From: Caenimonas koreensis DSM 17982
GTDB taxonomy: Bacteria > Pseudomonadota > Gammaproteobacteria > Burkholderiales > Burkholderiaceae_C
Reading direction: 5' to 3'
Assembly: GCF_009646335.1 (NCBI RefSeq)
Contig: NZ_WJBU01000001.1
Coordinates: 62,001-126,000, forward strand
Length of the DNA: 64,000 nucleotides
Part shown: piece after piece, positions 1 to 8,016 of the stretch
How positions within the stretch are numbered: the first letter of the stretch is position 1
Layout: each line of letters starts with the position of its first letter
The notes under the pieces: generated by a model
What the model saw: the letters and a program-made list of their open reading frames with translations, nothing else
What the model was told of the DNA's origin: nothing
Databases searched by the model: none
Position numbers and translations under genes: made by a program

Positions 1-339
1 CCAGTCGCGGCGCTGGGCTTCATAGCCGGCGAGCCGCTTCTGGAAGTGCTCCCAGAGCTCACCGGGCTGCGGGTCCTTGAGCTGCTTCAGGCGCCCATCG
101 CTTTGGCCGATCCAGCGGTTGTCGTCGGTGGCTGACCAGGCCAGCAACGTCGTGCCCGTGTCTGACATGTGCCTGGCCAGATCCAGCTTGAAAAGACGCG
201 GCATGAACATGCCGTAGTGCGAATGCATGTCGGCCAGGAACAGGCCCTTGTGTTGTGCGCGAGCGGGCAACGCAGCTGCGGCTGCAAACGCTGCGCCTGC
301 GAGGCCGAATCGTCTGCGGGTCAACGTGATTTTTGTCAT
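1..339 (-). CDS. Membrane dipeptidase-like protein (M19 type), N-terminal part
   Basis: The first 113 codons of a protein whose remainder lies outside the window. It starts at the ATG whose complement is at 337-339. Residues 6-10 carry a twin-arginine signal (TRRRF), followed by a hydrophobic alanine-rich stretch and an A-R-A-Q cleavage site near residue 28. The mature protein opens with DMHSHYG, which resembles the first zinc-ligand strand of renal-dipeptidase (M19) proteins. Export to the periplasm by the Tat pathway is likely. The family call rests on this short segment, so another metallo-dependent hydrolase is possible. Confidence 0.55.
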   Translation of the reverse strand, partial: MTKITLTRRRFGLAGAAFAAAAALPARAQHKGLFLADMHSHYGMFMPRLFKLDLARHMSDTGTTLLAWSATDDNRWIGQSDGRLKQLKDPQPGELWEHFQKRLAGYEAQRRDW

Positions 340-446
340 GGCATCAGCGAGTGGATGAGACGGCAGGATACGTTGGTATGGATGGGGGAGCCGCAGATTC
401 CAAGGACCATCGCACGCGTCAAACGAACGTATTCATACGCACCACC

Positions 447-755
447 ATGGAATCTCTCTGCGTCGCCGGCATGAAGGCCATTCGCAAAGCCAACGCCGCC
501 ATCTTGCGCAAACTCTGGGCGCAATCAGGACGCCAGCCCGGCGAGCCGCTGATGCTGAGCATCAACGGCTGCAACGCCCGCATGCTGAACCTTGTTGATG
601 ACCGCTACCTCACTGTTCATGTCAGCCAGCGCCACGCCCTGCTTTGCGGCGCCGCACCCCACCAGACCGAAGACCACCCTGACGGCGTTTACTACACCTT
701 CGACCTGCACGAATTCGTGAAGAACTTGAGCGTCGCCGGCATGCCCATTCTGTAG
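447..755 (+). CDS. Hypothetical small protein
   Basis: A 102-residue reading frame, divergent from the dipeptidase and ahead of the thiolase gene. The frame is open further upstream (to 333), and ATG codons at 447 and 471 are both possible starts; no clear ribosome site decides between them. The product is soluble, with no signal peptide or membrane segment, and ends in a run of alternating hydrophobic and charged residues. I do not recognise the family. It may be a genuine lineage-specific gene, but a spurious frame cannot be excluded. Confidence 0.4.
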   Translation: MESLCVAGMKAIRKANAAILRKLWAQSGRQPGEPLMLSINGCNARMLNLVDDRYLTVHVSQRHALLCGAAPHQTEDHPDGVYYTFDLHEFVKNLSVAGMPIL

Positions 756-831
756 CGGCGCTTGATTTTCACCAAGCGTTTGCTTGGGGATAACGGTGAC
801 TATACTGGCTCCTTCCCCACAGGAGCCAGCG

Positions 832-2037
832 ATGACCGAAGCATTCGTTTACGACGCCATCCGCACGCCTCGCGGCAAAGGCAAAAAAGACGGCAGCCTG
901 CATGAAGTCAAGCCCGTCAACCTGCTCGCCGGCGTGCTCACCGAGCTGCAGCGGCGCAACGACTTCGACACCGCGCAAGTCGATGATGTGGTGATGGGCG
1001 TGGTCTCGCCCATCGGCGAGCAGGGCTCGGTGATCGCCAAGGTTGCTGCACTGAAGGCGGGTTGGGACGTGAAGTGCGCAGGCGTGCAGCTCAACCGCTT
1101 TTGCGCATCGGGACTGGAGGCGGTGAACATGGCCGCCCAGAAGGTGCGCTCCGGCTGGGAAGATCTTGTGGTCGCAGGCGGCGTCGAGAGCATGAGCCGC
1201 GTGCCGATCGGCTCCGACGGCGGCGCATGGGCACAAGACCCCGAAACAAATTCAGCGACTTCATTCGTGCCGCAAGGCATTGGCGCCGACCTGATTGCCA
1301 CGCTCGACGGCTTCACGCGCGAAGACGTCGATGCCTTCGCGATGGAGAGCCAGAAGCGCGCGGCGAAAGCACGCGAAGGCGGCTTCTTTGCAGGCTCGGT
1401 CGTGCCGGTGAAAGACTTCCTGGACCAGACCATTCTCGACTTCGACGAATTCATCAAGCCGCACACGACCATGGCGGCACTCGCATCGCTCAAGCCCGCC
1501 TTCGACCAGCTCGGCGCGATGGGCTTTGACGACGTCGCCATCAGCCGCTATCCGCAGGTCGAGCGCATCCACCACGTGCATCACGCTGGCAATTCGTCAG
1601 GCATTGTTGACGGCGCCGCGGCCATGCTGATCGGCAGCGAGGCCGTCGGCAAAGCGCACAACCTCAAGCCACGTGCGCGCATCGTTGCCGCTGCGCTGTC
1701 GGGCGCTGACCCGACAATCATGCTCACCGGCCCGATGCCGGCCGCGCGCAAGGCGCTCGCGAAGGCGGGCATGACCATTGACCAGATCGACCTGTTCGAA
1801 GTCAACGAAGCCTTCGCAGCCGTGCCCATGCGCTTCATGAAGGAGATGGGCGTCTCGCACGAGATCGTGAACGTCAACGGCGGTGCGATCGCCATGGGCC
1901 ATCCGCTCGGCGCAACCGGCGCGATGATTCTCAACACACTGATCGACGAGCTGCACCGCCGCAAGCTGCGCTTTGGCCTGGCGACGCTGTGCGTCGGCGG
2001 CGGCATGGGCATCGCGACGATCGTCGAACGCATCTGA
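832..2037 (+). CDS. Acetyl-CoA C-acyltransferase (thiolase)
   Basis: A 401-residue degradative thiolase that cleaves 3-ketoacyl-CoA with CoA in beta-oxidation or aromatic degradation. The ATG at 832 follows an AGGAG ribosome site at 821-824; the frame is open upstream but that part is not thiolase-like. Catalytic residues are visible: Cys91 in [11 protein letters not shown], His357 in GHPLGATGA and Cys387 in CVGGGMG. The next gene, a FadB-like fusion, begins 11 bases after the stop, so the two form an operon like fadA/fadB. About 8 kb away lies a box locus, whose lower pathway ends with a thiolase step on 3-oxoadipyl-CoA; use of this enzyme there is an inference. Confidence 0.92.
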   Translation: MTEAFVYDAIRTPRGKGKKDGSLHEVKPVNLLAGVLTELQRRNDFDTAQVDDVVMGVVSPIGEQGSVIAKVAALKAGWDVKCAGVQLNRFCASGLEAVNMAAQKVRSGWEDLVVAGGVESMSRVPIGSDGGAWAQDPETNSATSFVPQGIGADLIATLDGFTREDVDAFAMESQKRAAKAREGGFFAGSVVPVKDFLDQTILDFDEFIKPHTTMAALASLKPAFDQLGAMGFDDVAISRYPQVERIHHVHHAGNSSGIVDGAAAMLIGSEAVGKAHNLKPRARIVAAALSGADPTIMLTGPMPAARKALAKAGMTIDQIDLFEVNEAFAAVPMRFMKEMGVSHEIVNVNGGAIAMGHPLGATGAMILNTLIDELHRRKLRFGLATLCVGGGMGIATIVERI

Positions 2038-2048
2038 GCCGCGCGCCC

Positions 2049-4205
2049 ATGAAAACCATCCAGTACGAACTCGCCGACGGCATCGCCACCCTCACCTTCG
2101 ACGAGGAAGGCTCGCCCGTCAACACAATGTGCCTGCAATGGCAGCAAGACCTGGCAGACGTCACGGCCCAGGTCGTGAAAGATAAAGAATCGATTCGCGG
2201 CATCGTCCTCGCTTCGGCAAAGTCAACGTTCTTTGCCGGCGCTGACCTCAAAGGCACGATGCGCCTGCAGCCGTCCGACGCGCCGCGCGTGTTCGAGGAA
2301 ATCGAGCGCATGAAGAAGTGCTTTCGCACGCTCGAAACACTGGGCAGGCCGGTGGTGAGTTGCCTGAACGGCGCGGCCCTGGGCGGCGGCTGGGAAGTGG
2401 CGCTGATTGCGCACTACCGCATTGCCATCGACAACCCGAAGATCCAGTTCGGCCTGCCCGAAGTCACGCTGGGCCTCATTCCCGGTGCGACGGGCGTGAC
2501 CAAGATGACGCGCCTGCTCGGCCTGATGGGCGCACAGCCCTACATCATGGAAAGCAAACTGTTCTCGCCGCGTGAGGCGCTGGAGCTTGGCCTCGTGCAC
2601 GAGCTCGTGCCTGATGCCGCATCACTGCGCCCTGCCGCCCTGGCCTTCATCGCGCGCCACGACGGCGTCTCGCCGATCGCCCAGCCGTGGGACGACAAGA
2701 ACTACAAGATGCCCGGCGGCACGCCAAGCAACCCCAAGATCGCTGGCATGCTGAGCGTCGCGCCCGCCGTGTTGCGGCAAAAGACGCGTGGCCGTTATCC
2801 GGCGCCTGAATACGCGCTCGCCACGATGGTCGAAGGCGCGCAGGTGGACTACGACACGGCGCTGCGCATCGAGTCGCGGTACCTCGCCCGGCTGATCACC
2901 TCACCCGTCGCGAAGAACATGATCAACACGTTCTTCTTCGACATGAACGCGATCAAATCGGGGCAGTCTCGCCCTGCCGTGGCAGAGCGCTACAAGCCGA
3001 AAAAGGTCGGCATTCTTGGCGCAGGGATGATGGGCGCCGGCATTGCGTACCAGCAAGCCAGCCGCGGCATCGAGACGGTGCTGCGCGACGTGACGCAAGA
3101 CAAGGCCGACGCGGGCAAGGCCTACAGCGTGAAGATCACACAGCCGCGCGTGGACAAGGGGCGCATGAGCCCGCACGACCAGGCTGCTCTGCTGGACAAG
3201 ATCACTGCGACCGCCGCACTGGAGCCGCTGCAAGGCTGCGACCTGATCATCGAAGCCGTGTTCGAGAATCGCGAGCTCAAGGCCAAGGTCACGCAGGAAA
3301 CCGAAGCCCTGCTCGCGCCCGGCGGCTTCTTCGCGAGCAACACCTCGACGCTGCCAATCACGGGCCTGGCAAAGGCCAGCGCGAACCCGGCGAAATTTGT
3401 CGGCATCCATTTCTTCAGCCCCGTCGACAAGATGAAGCTGGTCGAAATCATCCGCGGCAAGCAGACCGACGACCAGACGGTGGCGCGTGCATTCGACTAT
3501 GTGCAGGCCATCGGAAAGATCCCGATCGTCGTGAATGACTCGCGCGGCTTCTTCACTTCACGCGTGTTTGGCACTTTCGTCATGGAAGGCGCTGCGATGG
3601 TGGGCGAAGGCATTCCGGCAGCAGTCATCGAACAGGCGGGCATGCAGGCAGGCATGCCGGTGGGGCCGCTGGCGGTGATGGATGAAACGGCGCTGTCGCT
3701 CTCAGTTCACGTGCTCGACCAGACGCGTGCCGATTTTCGTGCCGAGGGTGGCACGTACATCGCATCGCCGGGCGAGCTGCTGGTGGAGCGCCTCGTCAAA
3801 GAGTACGACCGCAACGGCCGCGCAGCAGGCGGCGGCTTCTACGAGTACCCGCAGGAAAAGGGCGCGAAGAAATTCCTGTGGCCCGAGTTGAAGAGCCTGT
3901 TTGAAAAGCCCGGCGTGCCATGGTCCATGCCCGACCTGATTGATCGCCTGCTGTACAGGCAATCGGTGGAGACGGCGCGCTGTCTTTCGGAAAACGTGCT
4001 GACCAGCGTGCACGACGCCAACATCGGCTCGATTTTCGGCATCGGTTTTCCGGCGTGGGCCGGCGGCGCGATGCAGTTCATTTACGGCACGGGCATTGAC
4101 GCCTTCTTCGCGCGTGCTGCGCAGCTTGCCGACACGTATGGACCGGGCTTTGTGCTGACGCAGAAAGTCAAGGACGCCATTCGCTCGCACGAGCCGCGGT
4201 ATTGA
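2049..4205 (+). CDS. 3-hydroxyacyl-CoA dehydrogenase / enoyl-CoA hydratase fusion (FadB-like)
   Basis: A 718-residue multifunctional beta-oxidation enzyme, the usual length for FadB/FadJ. The N-terminal crotonase domain shows FFAGADLKGTM (oxyanion hole) and GAALGGGWEVAL, with GLPEVTLGLIPGATG following. The NAD-binding fold starts near residue 320 with GILGAGMMGAGIA, and the dehydrogenase signature HFFSPVDKMKLVEI carries the catalytic histidine. A second C-terminal dehydrogenase domain completes the chain. The ATG at 2049 was chosen because it immediately follows the thiolase gene and begins the typical hydratase start. It hydrates enoyl-CoA and oxidises 3-hydroxyacyl-CoA to supply the upstream thiolase. 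Confidence 0.92.
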   Translation: MKTIQYELADGIATLTFDEEGSPVNTMCLQWQQDLADVTAQVVKDKESIRGIVLASAKSTFFAGADLKGTMRLQPSDAPRVFEEIERMKKCFRTLETLGRPVVSCLNGAALGGGWEVALIAHYRIAIDNPKIQFGLPEVTLGLIPGATGVTKMTRLLGLMGAQPYIMESKLFSPREALELGLVHELVPDAASLRPAALAFIARHDGVSPIAQPWDDKNYKMPGGTPSNPKIAGMLSVAPAVLRQKTRGRYPAPEYALATMVEGAQVDYDTALRIESRYLARLITSPVAKNMINTFFFDMNAIKSGQSRPAVAERYKPKKVGILGAGMMGAGIAYQQASRGIETVLRDVTQDKADAGKAYSVKITQPRVDKGRMSPHDQAALLDKITATAALEPLQGCDLIIEAVFENRELKAKVTQETEALLAPGGFFASNTSTLPITGLAKASANPAKFVGIHFFSPVDKMKLVEIIRGKQTDDQTVARAFDYVQAIGKIPIVVNDSRGFFTSRVFGTFVMEGAAMVGEGIPAAVIEQAGMQAGMPVGPLAVMDETALSLSVHVLDQTRADFRAEGGTYIASPGELLVERLVKEYDRNGRAAGGGFYEYPQEKGAKKFLWPELKSLFEKPGVPWSMPDLIDRLLYRQSVETARCLSENVLTSVHDANIGSIFGIGFPAWAGGAMQFIYGTGIDAFFARAAQLADTYGPGFVLTQKVKDAIRSHEPRY

Positions 4206-4243
4206 ACACGGCGCGCCCTGCCGGCGAATACGGCGCGCCCTGC
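4204..4243. repeat. Tandem pair of an 18-bp GC-rich unit after fadB-like gene
   Basis: Two copies of an 18-bp unit, at 4204-4221 and 4226-4243, differ at one base and contain the palindrome GGCGCGCC. The first copy overlaps the stop codon of the FadB-like gene. A weaker GCCGCCCTGC resemblance follows at 4252-4261. The unit lies between convergent genes and may form transcript-ending structure, or be a slippage duplication. Confidence 0.6.
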
Positions 4244-4270
4244 TTGCCAGGGCCGCCCTGCTGCACAGGA

Positions 4271-4963
4271 CTACTGCCCGATGTTCTTCAGGGCCGACTC
4301 ACAGCAGGCCGTGAAAATCCGCGACGCATGGCGCAGCGTTGACAAGTCTGCCGGTGAATATTCCATGCGCAGGTAGCCCTTGCCGCGCAGCAGCAAGACC
4401 ATGAACGGCACCTCGGCAGACGGCGCTGGCGCGGGCCATGCCACCATCAGCTCGGCGAGTTTGTCGTCCACCCACGCCACCGCGTTTTCGCGCCTGTCGG
4501 TCAACACGGCAAACCGGTCCCAGAAGGCTTCACTCGGGCCTTCCCAGCCGACTTCTTCGAACATGGCGAGCCAGCGCATCTCTTCCGGCAAGCTGGCATC
4601 GACAGAGGTTTGCATCTGGTCGGTGTAGATCGAATAGGCCTTTTTCTCCAGCGCCTCTTTCAGCGGCCGGTTCATCACGAGCACGGCGACCTCGTCGCGC
4701 ACGTTCAACTCCGCGCGTGCGCGCAACTCTTCGCCCAGGATGTAGTTGCGAGTGGGGCGGCCCAGCTGCATGCGCCAGGCCTTGCCGCCGACGCGGCCCT
4801 CAAGGCCGATTTCCTCGCCGGTGCGGCTGACCGAAAAGGCAAAGCCCTGCGTCGCGGCCCATTCCGATACGGGACCGTGTGCGAGCTGGGACGGTGACTG
4901 TCCATCGGCGCCCTGCGCGTCTTTTGCGCCCTTGCCGAAGGCCTTCTTGATGCGGTCAAACAT
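4271..4963 (-). CDS. Conserved-type hypothetical protein
   Basis: A 230-residue soluble protein with no signal peptide or transmembrane segment. The N-terminus is basic and low in complexity (residues 1-30), followed by a mixed alpha/beta region with conserved-looking W and E residues around the middle (EEMRWLAMFEEVGWEG) and a hydrophobic MVLLLRGKGYLRM segment near the C-terminus. It is convergent with the FadB-like gene and divergent from the glutathione transferase. Codon use matches its neighbours, so it looks like a real gene. I do not recognise the family and assign no function. Confidence 0.65.
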   Translation of the reverse strand: MFDRIKKAFGKGAKDAQGADGQSPSQLAHGPVSEWAATQGFAFSVSRTGEEIGLEGRVGGKAWRMQLGRPTRNYILGEELRARAELNVRDEVAVLVMNRPLKEALEKKAYSIYTDQMQTSVDASLPEEMRWLAMFEEVGWEGPSEAFWDRFAVLTDRRENAVAWVDDKLAELMVAWPAPAPSAEVPFMVLLLRGKGYLRMEYSPADLSTLRHASRIFTACCESALKNIGQ

Positions 4964-5020
4964 GCTTTTGACTATTCCCCTAAAGTCGGATTATCAATGG
5001 AAACTTCTCTGGAAAGCGCA

Positions 5021-5713
5021 ATGATCGACGTCTATTCCTGGGCCACGCCCAACGGCCACAAAGTGCACATCATGCTGGAAGAGTGCGGTCTGCCCTACCG
5101 TGCGATCGCGGTCGATATTGGTGCTGGCGACCAGTTCAAACCTGACTTCCTGAAGATCAGCCCCAACAACAAGATACCGGCCATCGTTGACCCGCAGGGC
5201 CCGGACGGCAAGCCCATCTCGATCTTCGAATCCGGCGCGATCCTGATCTACCTCGCCGCCAAGACAGGACGCTTCCTGCCGAAGACCGATCGCGAAAAAT
5301 ATGCCGTGCTTGAATGGCTGATGTTCCAGATGGGCGGCGTAGGCCCCATGCTCGGCCAGAACCACCACTTCCGTGCGTACGCGCCCGAAAAGATCGACTA
5401 CGCGATCAACCGCTACACCAACGAAGCCAAGCGCATCTATGGCGTGATCGACAGGCGCCTTGCCCAAAGCAAGTGGCTGGGCGGCAAAGCCTATTCCATT
5501 GCCGACATCGCCACGTTTCCGTGGCTGCGCAGCTATGAAAGGCAAGGCATCGTCCTGTCGGACTACCCCAGGCTCGAGGCCTGGTTCCACAAAATGGAAG
5601 AACGCCCCGCGGTGAAACGAGGCGTTGCGGTACTGGCCAGCCAGCGCAAGCCCATCACGGATGAGAAGGCGCGCGAAATGCTTTTCGGCGCCACGCAATA
5701 CCAGCAGCGCTAG
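5021..5713 (+). CDS. Glutathione S-transferase, YfcG/YghU-like
   Basis: A 230-residue glutathione transferase of the Nu-like class, which in E. coli reduces disulfides using two bound glutathiones. The thioredoxin-fold N-terminus shows the class signature TPNGHKV near residue 10, where threonine and asparagine replace the usual catalytic Ser/Tyr, and SPNNKIPAI with the cis-proline. The all-helical C-terminal half includes the N-capping motif YSIADIATFPW. I chose the ATG at 5021 over 4997 because GGAAAG sits 5-10 bases upstream and the protein then begins MIDVYSW, as in YfcG. It stands alone, divergent from the hypothetical gene to its left. Confidence 0.85.
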   Translation: MIDVYSWATPNGHKVHIMLEECGLPYRAIAVDIGAGDQFKPDFLKISPNNKIPAIVDPQGPDGKPISIFESGAILIYLAAKTGRFLPKTDREKYAVLEWLMFQMGGVGPMLGQNHHFRAYAPEKIDYAINRYTNEAKRIYGVIDRRLAQSKWLGGKAYSIADIATFPWLRSYERQGIVLSDYPRLEAWFHKMEERPAVKRGVAVLASQRKPITDEKAREMLFGATQYQQR

Positions 5714-5731
5714 GCGGCACCGCCTGCGCGC

Positions 5732-7201
5732 TCAGAACTCGGCAGGGTTCAGTACCAGGATCGAGCCCGTGAAGCCGGCCGCAGTGAGGTCGGCCGTGTT
5801 TTGCGGCAGCAAAGCCGCGAAGGCGAACAAGTCACCTATCGTGGGGAAGGTGCTGCCGATGAAACTCTCGACATAGGAAATGATTCCTGCGTCGGCCGGC
5901 GCACCGAAGATGTTCTGGTACAGCGAGCCGATGATGGTCTCTTGCGAGGCACCGGGCACGAACGCGGCCAGCATCTGCGTGGCGACATTGCCCAGCGTTC
6001 CACCGCCAGCTGCCACGTCGTCCGTCACCTTGATCCAGTGGCTGAGCGGGTCGAGCGCGTACGTCAGGTTCGGCAGCGAGAGCGGCACCGTGAACGTCGT
6101 GTTCAGCAGTGCGTCCAGCAACGCGACCGCGCCGTAGGCATCGCCGCCAGGGCTCGTATCCGTTGCCACGAGATAGCCATAAGCCGACAGGTCGACGCGT
6201 TCGACATTGATCAGCTGGCTCGAATTGCCACCGACGCCATTGAGATTGAGCGTCGCGCCGTTCCAGCTGTAGGAGTTCAGCGCATAGGCAATTTCAACTT
6301 CGTCGAGACCGGCGCCGCCATCGACCACGTCCTGCCCGCTGATGAGCTTGATGAGGTTCCTGAGCGCGCTGCCCAGATAGGTCTGGTTGCCACCGGTATC
6401 GAGCACCTCCTGCGAGTCTTCGACTTCGACTTGCTGCGACAGGCCAAACCCCTGGTAGTTCACGGCCTGGAGTCCGGAGACGAAGATCGCGGAGTCGTAG
6501 AACGAGTCGCCGGTGTCGGCAATGGCGATCTTGATCAGGTTGTCGCCCATGTGCAGCGGCGCCGTCACTTGCAGCGGGATCGACACGCCGTCGTATTCGA
6601 TCGGCACCTGCCCGCTGTTGGTGATGAAGTTGCCGGCATTCAGGTTCGCCTGCACCACGCTCAGCGGCGTGAGCGGGTTGTTGTTGAACAGGGCGTAGTT
6701 GACGCCGTTGACGTACACGCCGGCGACATCAACGAACGAGGTGTTGGAGAACTCGGGAAACTCGTCGGACGCAAACACCACGTCAAAGCGCAGGCCGGTG
6801 GCGTTGGGGTCGGTCACGTTGATGTGGAACTGCAGGTAGGTCAGATCCTGCAGCGACCCCGCGCCCGAGAATGCGGCATTGATCGTGGCCTGCAAGTCAG
6901 CATCTGCCTGGTCAGCGCCGGTGTCGTTGCCATAGAAGGTGGACGAGTTCGATCCGGGGGGCGTCGGGTCACCCGTGGTCAGAAGCAAGCCCGCGCCGAT
7001 GCCCAGCTGGCTGATGCTCCCGCTGTAGAAGGCGATCGTGCTTGGGTCACCGCTGAGAAAACCAGTGTCAGGGTCGATCGGCACACCGGTGCGCGTGGTG
7101 ATGGAGCCGCCCACCAGGCTCGCTCCAGGAGAGCCATTGAAGATCGCATGGACGAGGCTCGTGAGCGAGTCGTTTGCCGGGTCAAAAGTTGTGAACGCCA
7201 T
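5732..7201 (-). CDS. Choice-of-anchor-L-like extracellular protein
   Basis: A 489-residue acidic, glycine/serine/threonine-rich protein almost without lysine or cysteine, typical of secreted surface proteins. The first 250 residues resemble choice-of-anchor L domains: SGISQLGIGAG-like start, then a beta-rich section with FDVVFASDEFPEF and VNGVNYALFNNNP. A single RTX-like DGGAGLDEV occurs near residue 295. The C-terminal 100 residues (YQNIFGAPADAG and a hydrophobic end, LVLNPAEF) recall DUF4214 modules and type I secretion signals. There is no N-terminal signal peptide, which fits type I export; no export genes are nearby. Function beyond surface or matrix location is unknown. Confidence 0.75.
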   Translation of the reverse strand: MAFTTFDPANDSLTSLVHAIFNGSPGASLVGGSITTRTGVPIDPDTGFLSGDPSTIAFYSGSISQLGIGAGLLLTTGDPTPPGSNSSTFYGNDTGADQADADLQATINAAFSGAGSLQDLTYLQFHINVTDPNATGLRFDVVFASDEFPEFSNTSFVDVAGVYVNGVNYALFNNNPLTPLSVVQANLNAGNFITNSGQVPIEYDGVSIPLQVTAPLHMGDNLIKIAIADTGDSFYDSAIFVSGLQAVNYQGFGLSQQVEVEDSQEVLDTGGNQTYLGSALRNLIKLISGQDVVDGGAGLDEVEIAYALNSYSWNGATLNLNGVGGNSSQLINVERVDLSAYGYLVATDTSPGGDAYGAVALLDALLNTTFTVPLSLPNLTYALDPLSHWIKVTDDVAAGGGTLGNVATQMLAAFVPGASQETIIGSLYQNIFGAPADAGIISYVESFIGSTFPTIGDLFAFAALLPQNTADLTAAGFTGSILVLNPAEF

Positions 7202-7340
7202 CTCTCACTCCGCTAAATGAAGCGCTCATCATCGCGCGAGACACCACCGGACACAAGTCAGCCACAACTGCTACATGTGATCAATTTGGGAATGTTGTCG
7301 GGGCGGGCCCGTGCCCCGCGCAACAATGGTTTGAATTTGA

Positions 7341-7417
7341 TGGCCTGCCCGGAGGGAATCGAACCCCCGACAACCGGCTTAGAAGGCCGGTGCTCTATCC
7401 AGCTGAGCTACGGGCAG
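7341..7417 (-). tRNA. tRNA-Arg (anticodon TCT)
   Basis: A 77-nt cloverleaf on the minus strand including the encoded CCA. The acceptor stem is CTGCCCG/CGGGCAG, the anticodon stem CCGGC/GCCGG with loop CTTCTAA, and the T arm has TTCGATT. All seven acceptor pairs are Watson-Crick. The anticodon TCT reads AGA/AGG codons, which are rare in this GC-rich genome. Confidence 0.97.
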
Positions 7418-7445
7418 AGAGAGGGCGATTTGCCTCAAAGATGAA

Positions 7446-7522
<77 letters not shown>

Positions 7523-7572
7523 ACTGCGCCATTCTAACGGGCGAAGCGAGCCGCCCACCTACACTTGTGTTC

Positions 7573-8016
7573 ATGCTGCAGCTTCTCTTTCGTGCCGCCG
7601 CCTGCCTGGTCTTGCCGCTGGCCGTGCTGTTATGTGCCCAATGGCCGCTGCGCGACGCCATCCAGGCCTTCTCGCGCGAGGCGAATGACCTCGCCCAAAT
7701 CCTCTTTGCGGTTTACATGGCGGTGGCGGTCACCGCTGCCAGCCAGAGCGACGCCCACCTGGCTGCCGCGCACTCGCCGGCCTCGGCCCGGGCGCCGTGG
7801 CGGCGCTGGGCCATCGCTGCATGCGTGGTGCCGTGGGCCCTGTTTGTGTTGTGGACGTCGGGGCCGCAGGTCTGGCGCTCCGTCGCCCAGCTCGAACACT
7901 TCGGCGAGACGCTCAACCCCGGCTTCTTCATCATCAAGCTGTCGCTGGCTGTGATGCTGGGGCTGGTTGTCGCGCACGCCATTGCGCCCACAAAGCCTGC
8001 GACCGTGCATTCATGA
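7573..8016 (+). CDS. TRAP-type transporter small permease (DctQ-like)
   Basis: A 147-residue membrane protein with about four hydrophobic segments: residues 5-20, a second near 40-55, a third near 80-95 and a last near 120-140. This topology and length match DctQ small subunits of tripartite ATP-independent periplasmic transporters. The ATG at 7573 was chosen because the frame upstream runs through the tRNA-Pro gene. The stop overlaps the start of the DctM-like gene in an ATGA arrangement, showing translational coupling. The family is divergent and the call depends largely on the neighbour. Confidence 0.7.
   Translation: MLQLLFRAAACLVLPLAVLLCAQWPLRDAIQAFSREANDLAQILFAVYMAVAVTAASQSDAHLAAAHSPASARAPWRRWAIAACVVPWALFVLWTSGPQVWRSVAQLEHFGETLNPGFFIIKLSLAVMLGLVVAHAIAPTKPATVHS

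Noticed and set aside
5801-7216. A 471-codon frame on the plus strand opposite the choice-of-anchor-L-like gene
   Set aside because: It is the antisense shadow of a gene with strong codon bias; its product is full of Arg, Val and His with no recognisable domain, whereas the minus-strand product is a coherent secreted protein.
7574-8016. A possible frame running from the tRNA-Pro gene into the DctQ-like gene as one longer protein
   Set aside because: The upstream portion is the translated tRNA sequence and cannot be coding; the start at 7573 is the only sensible one.
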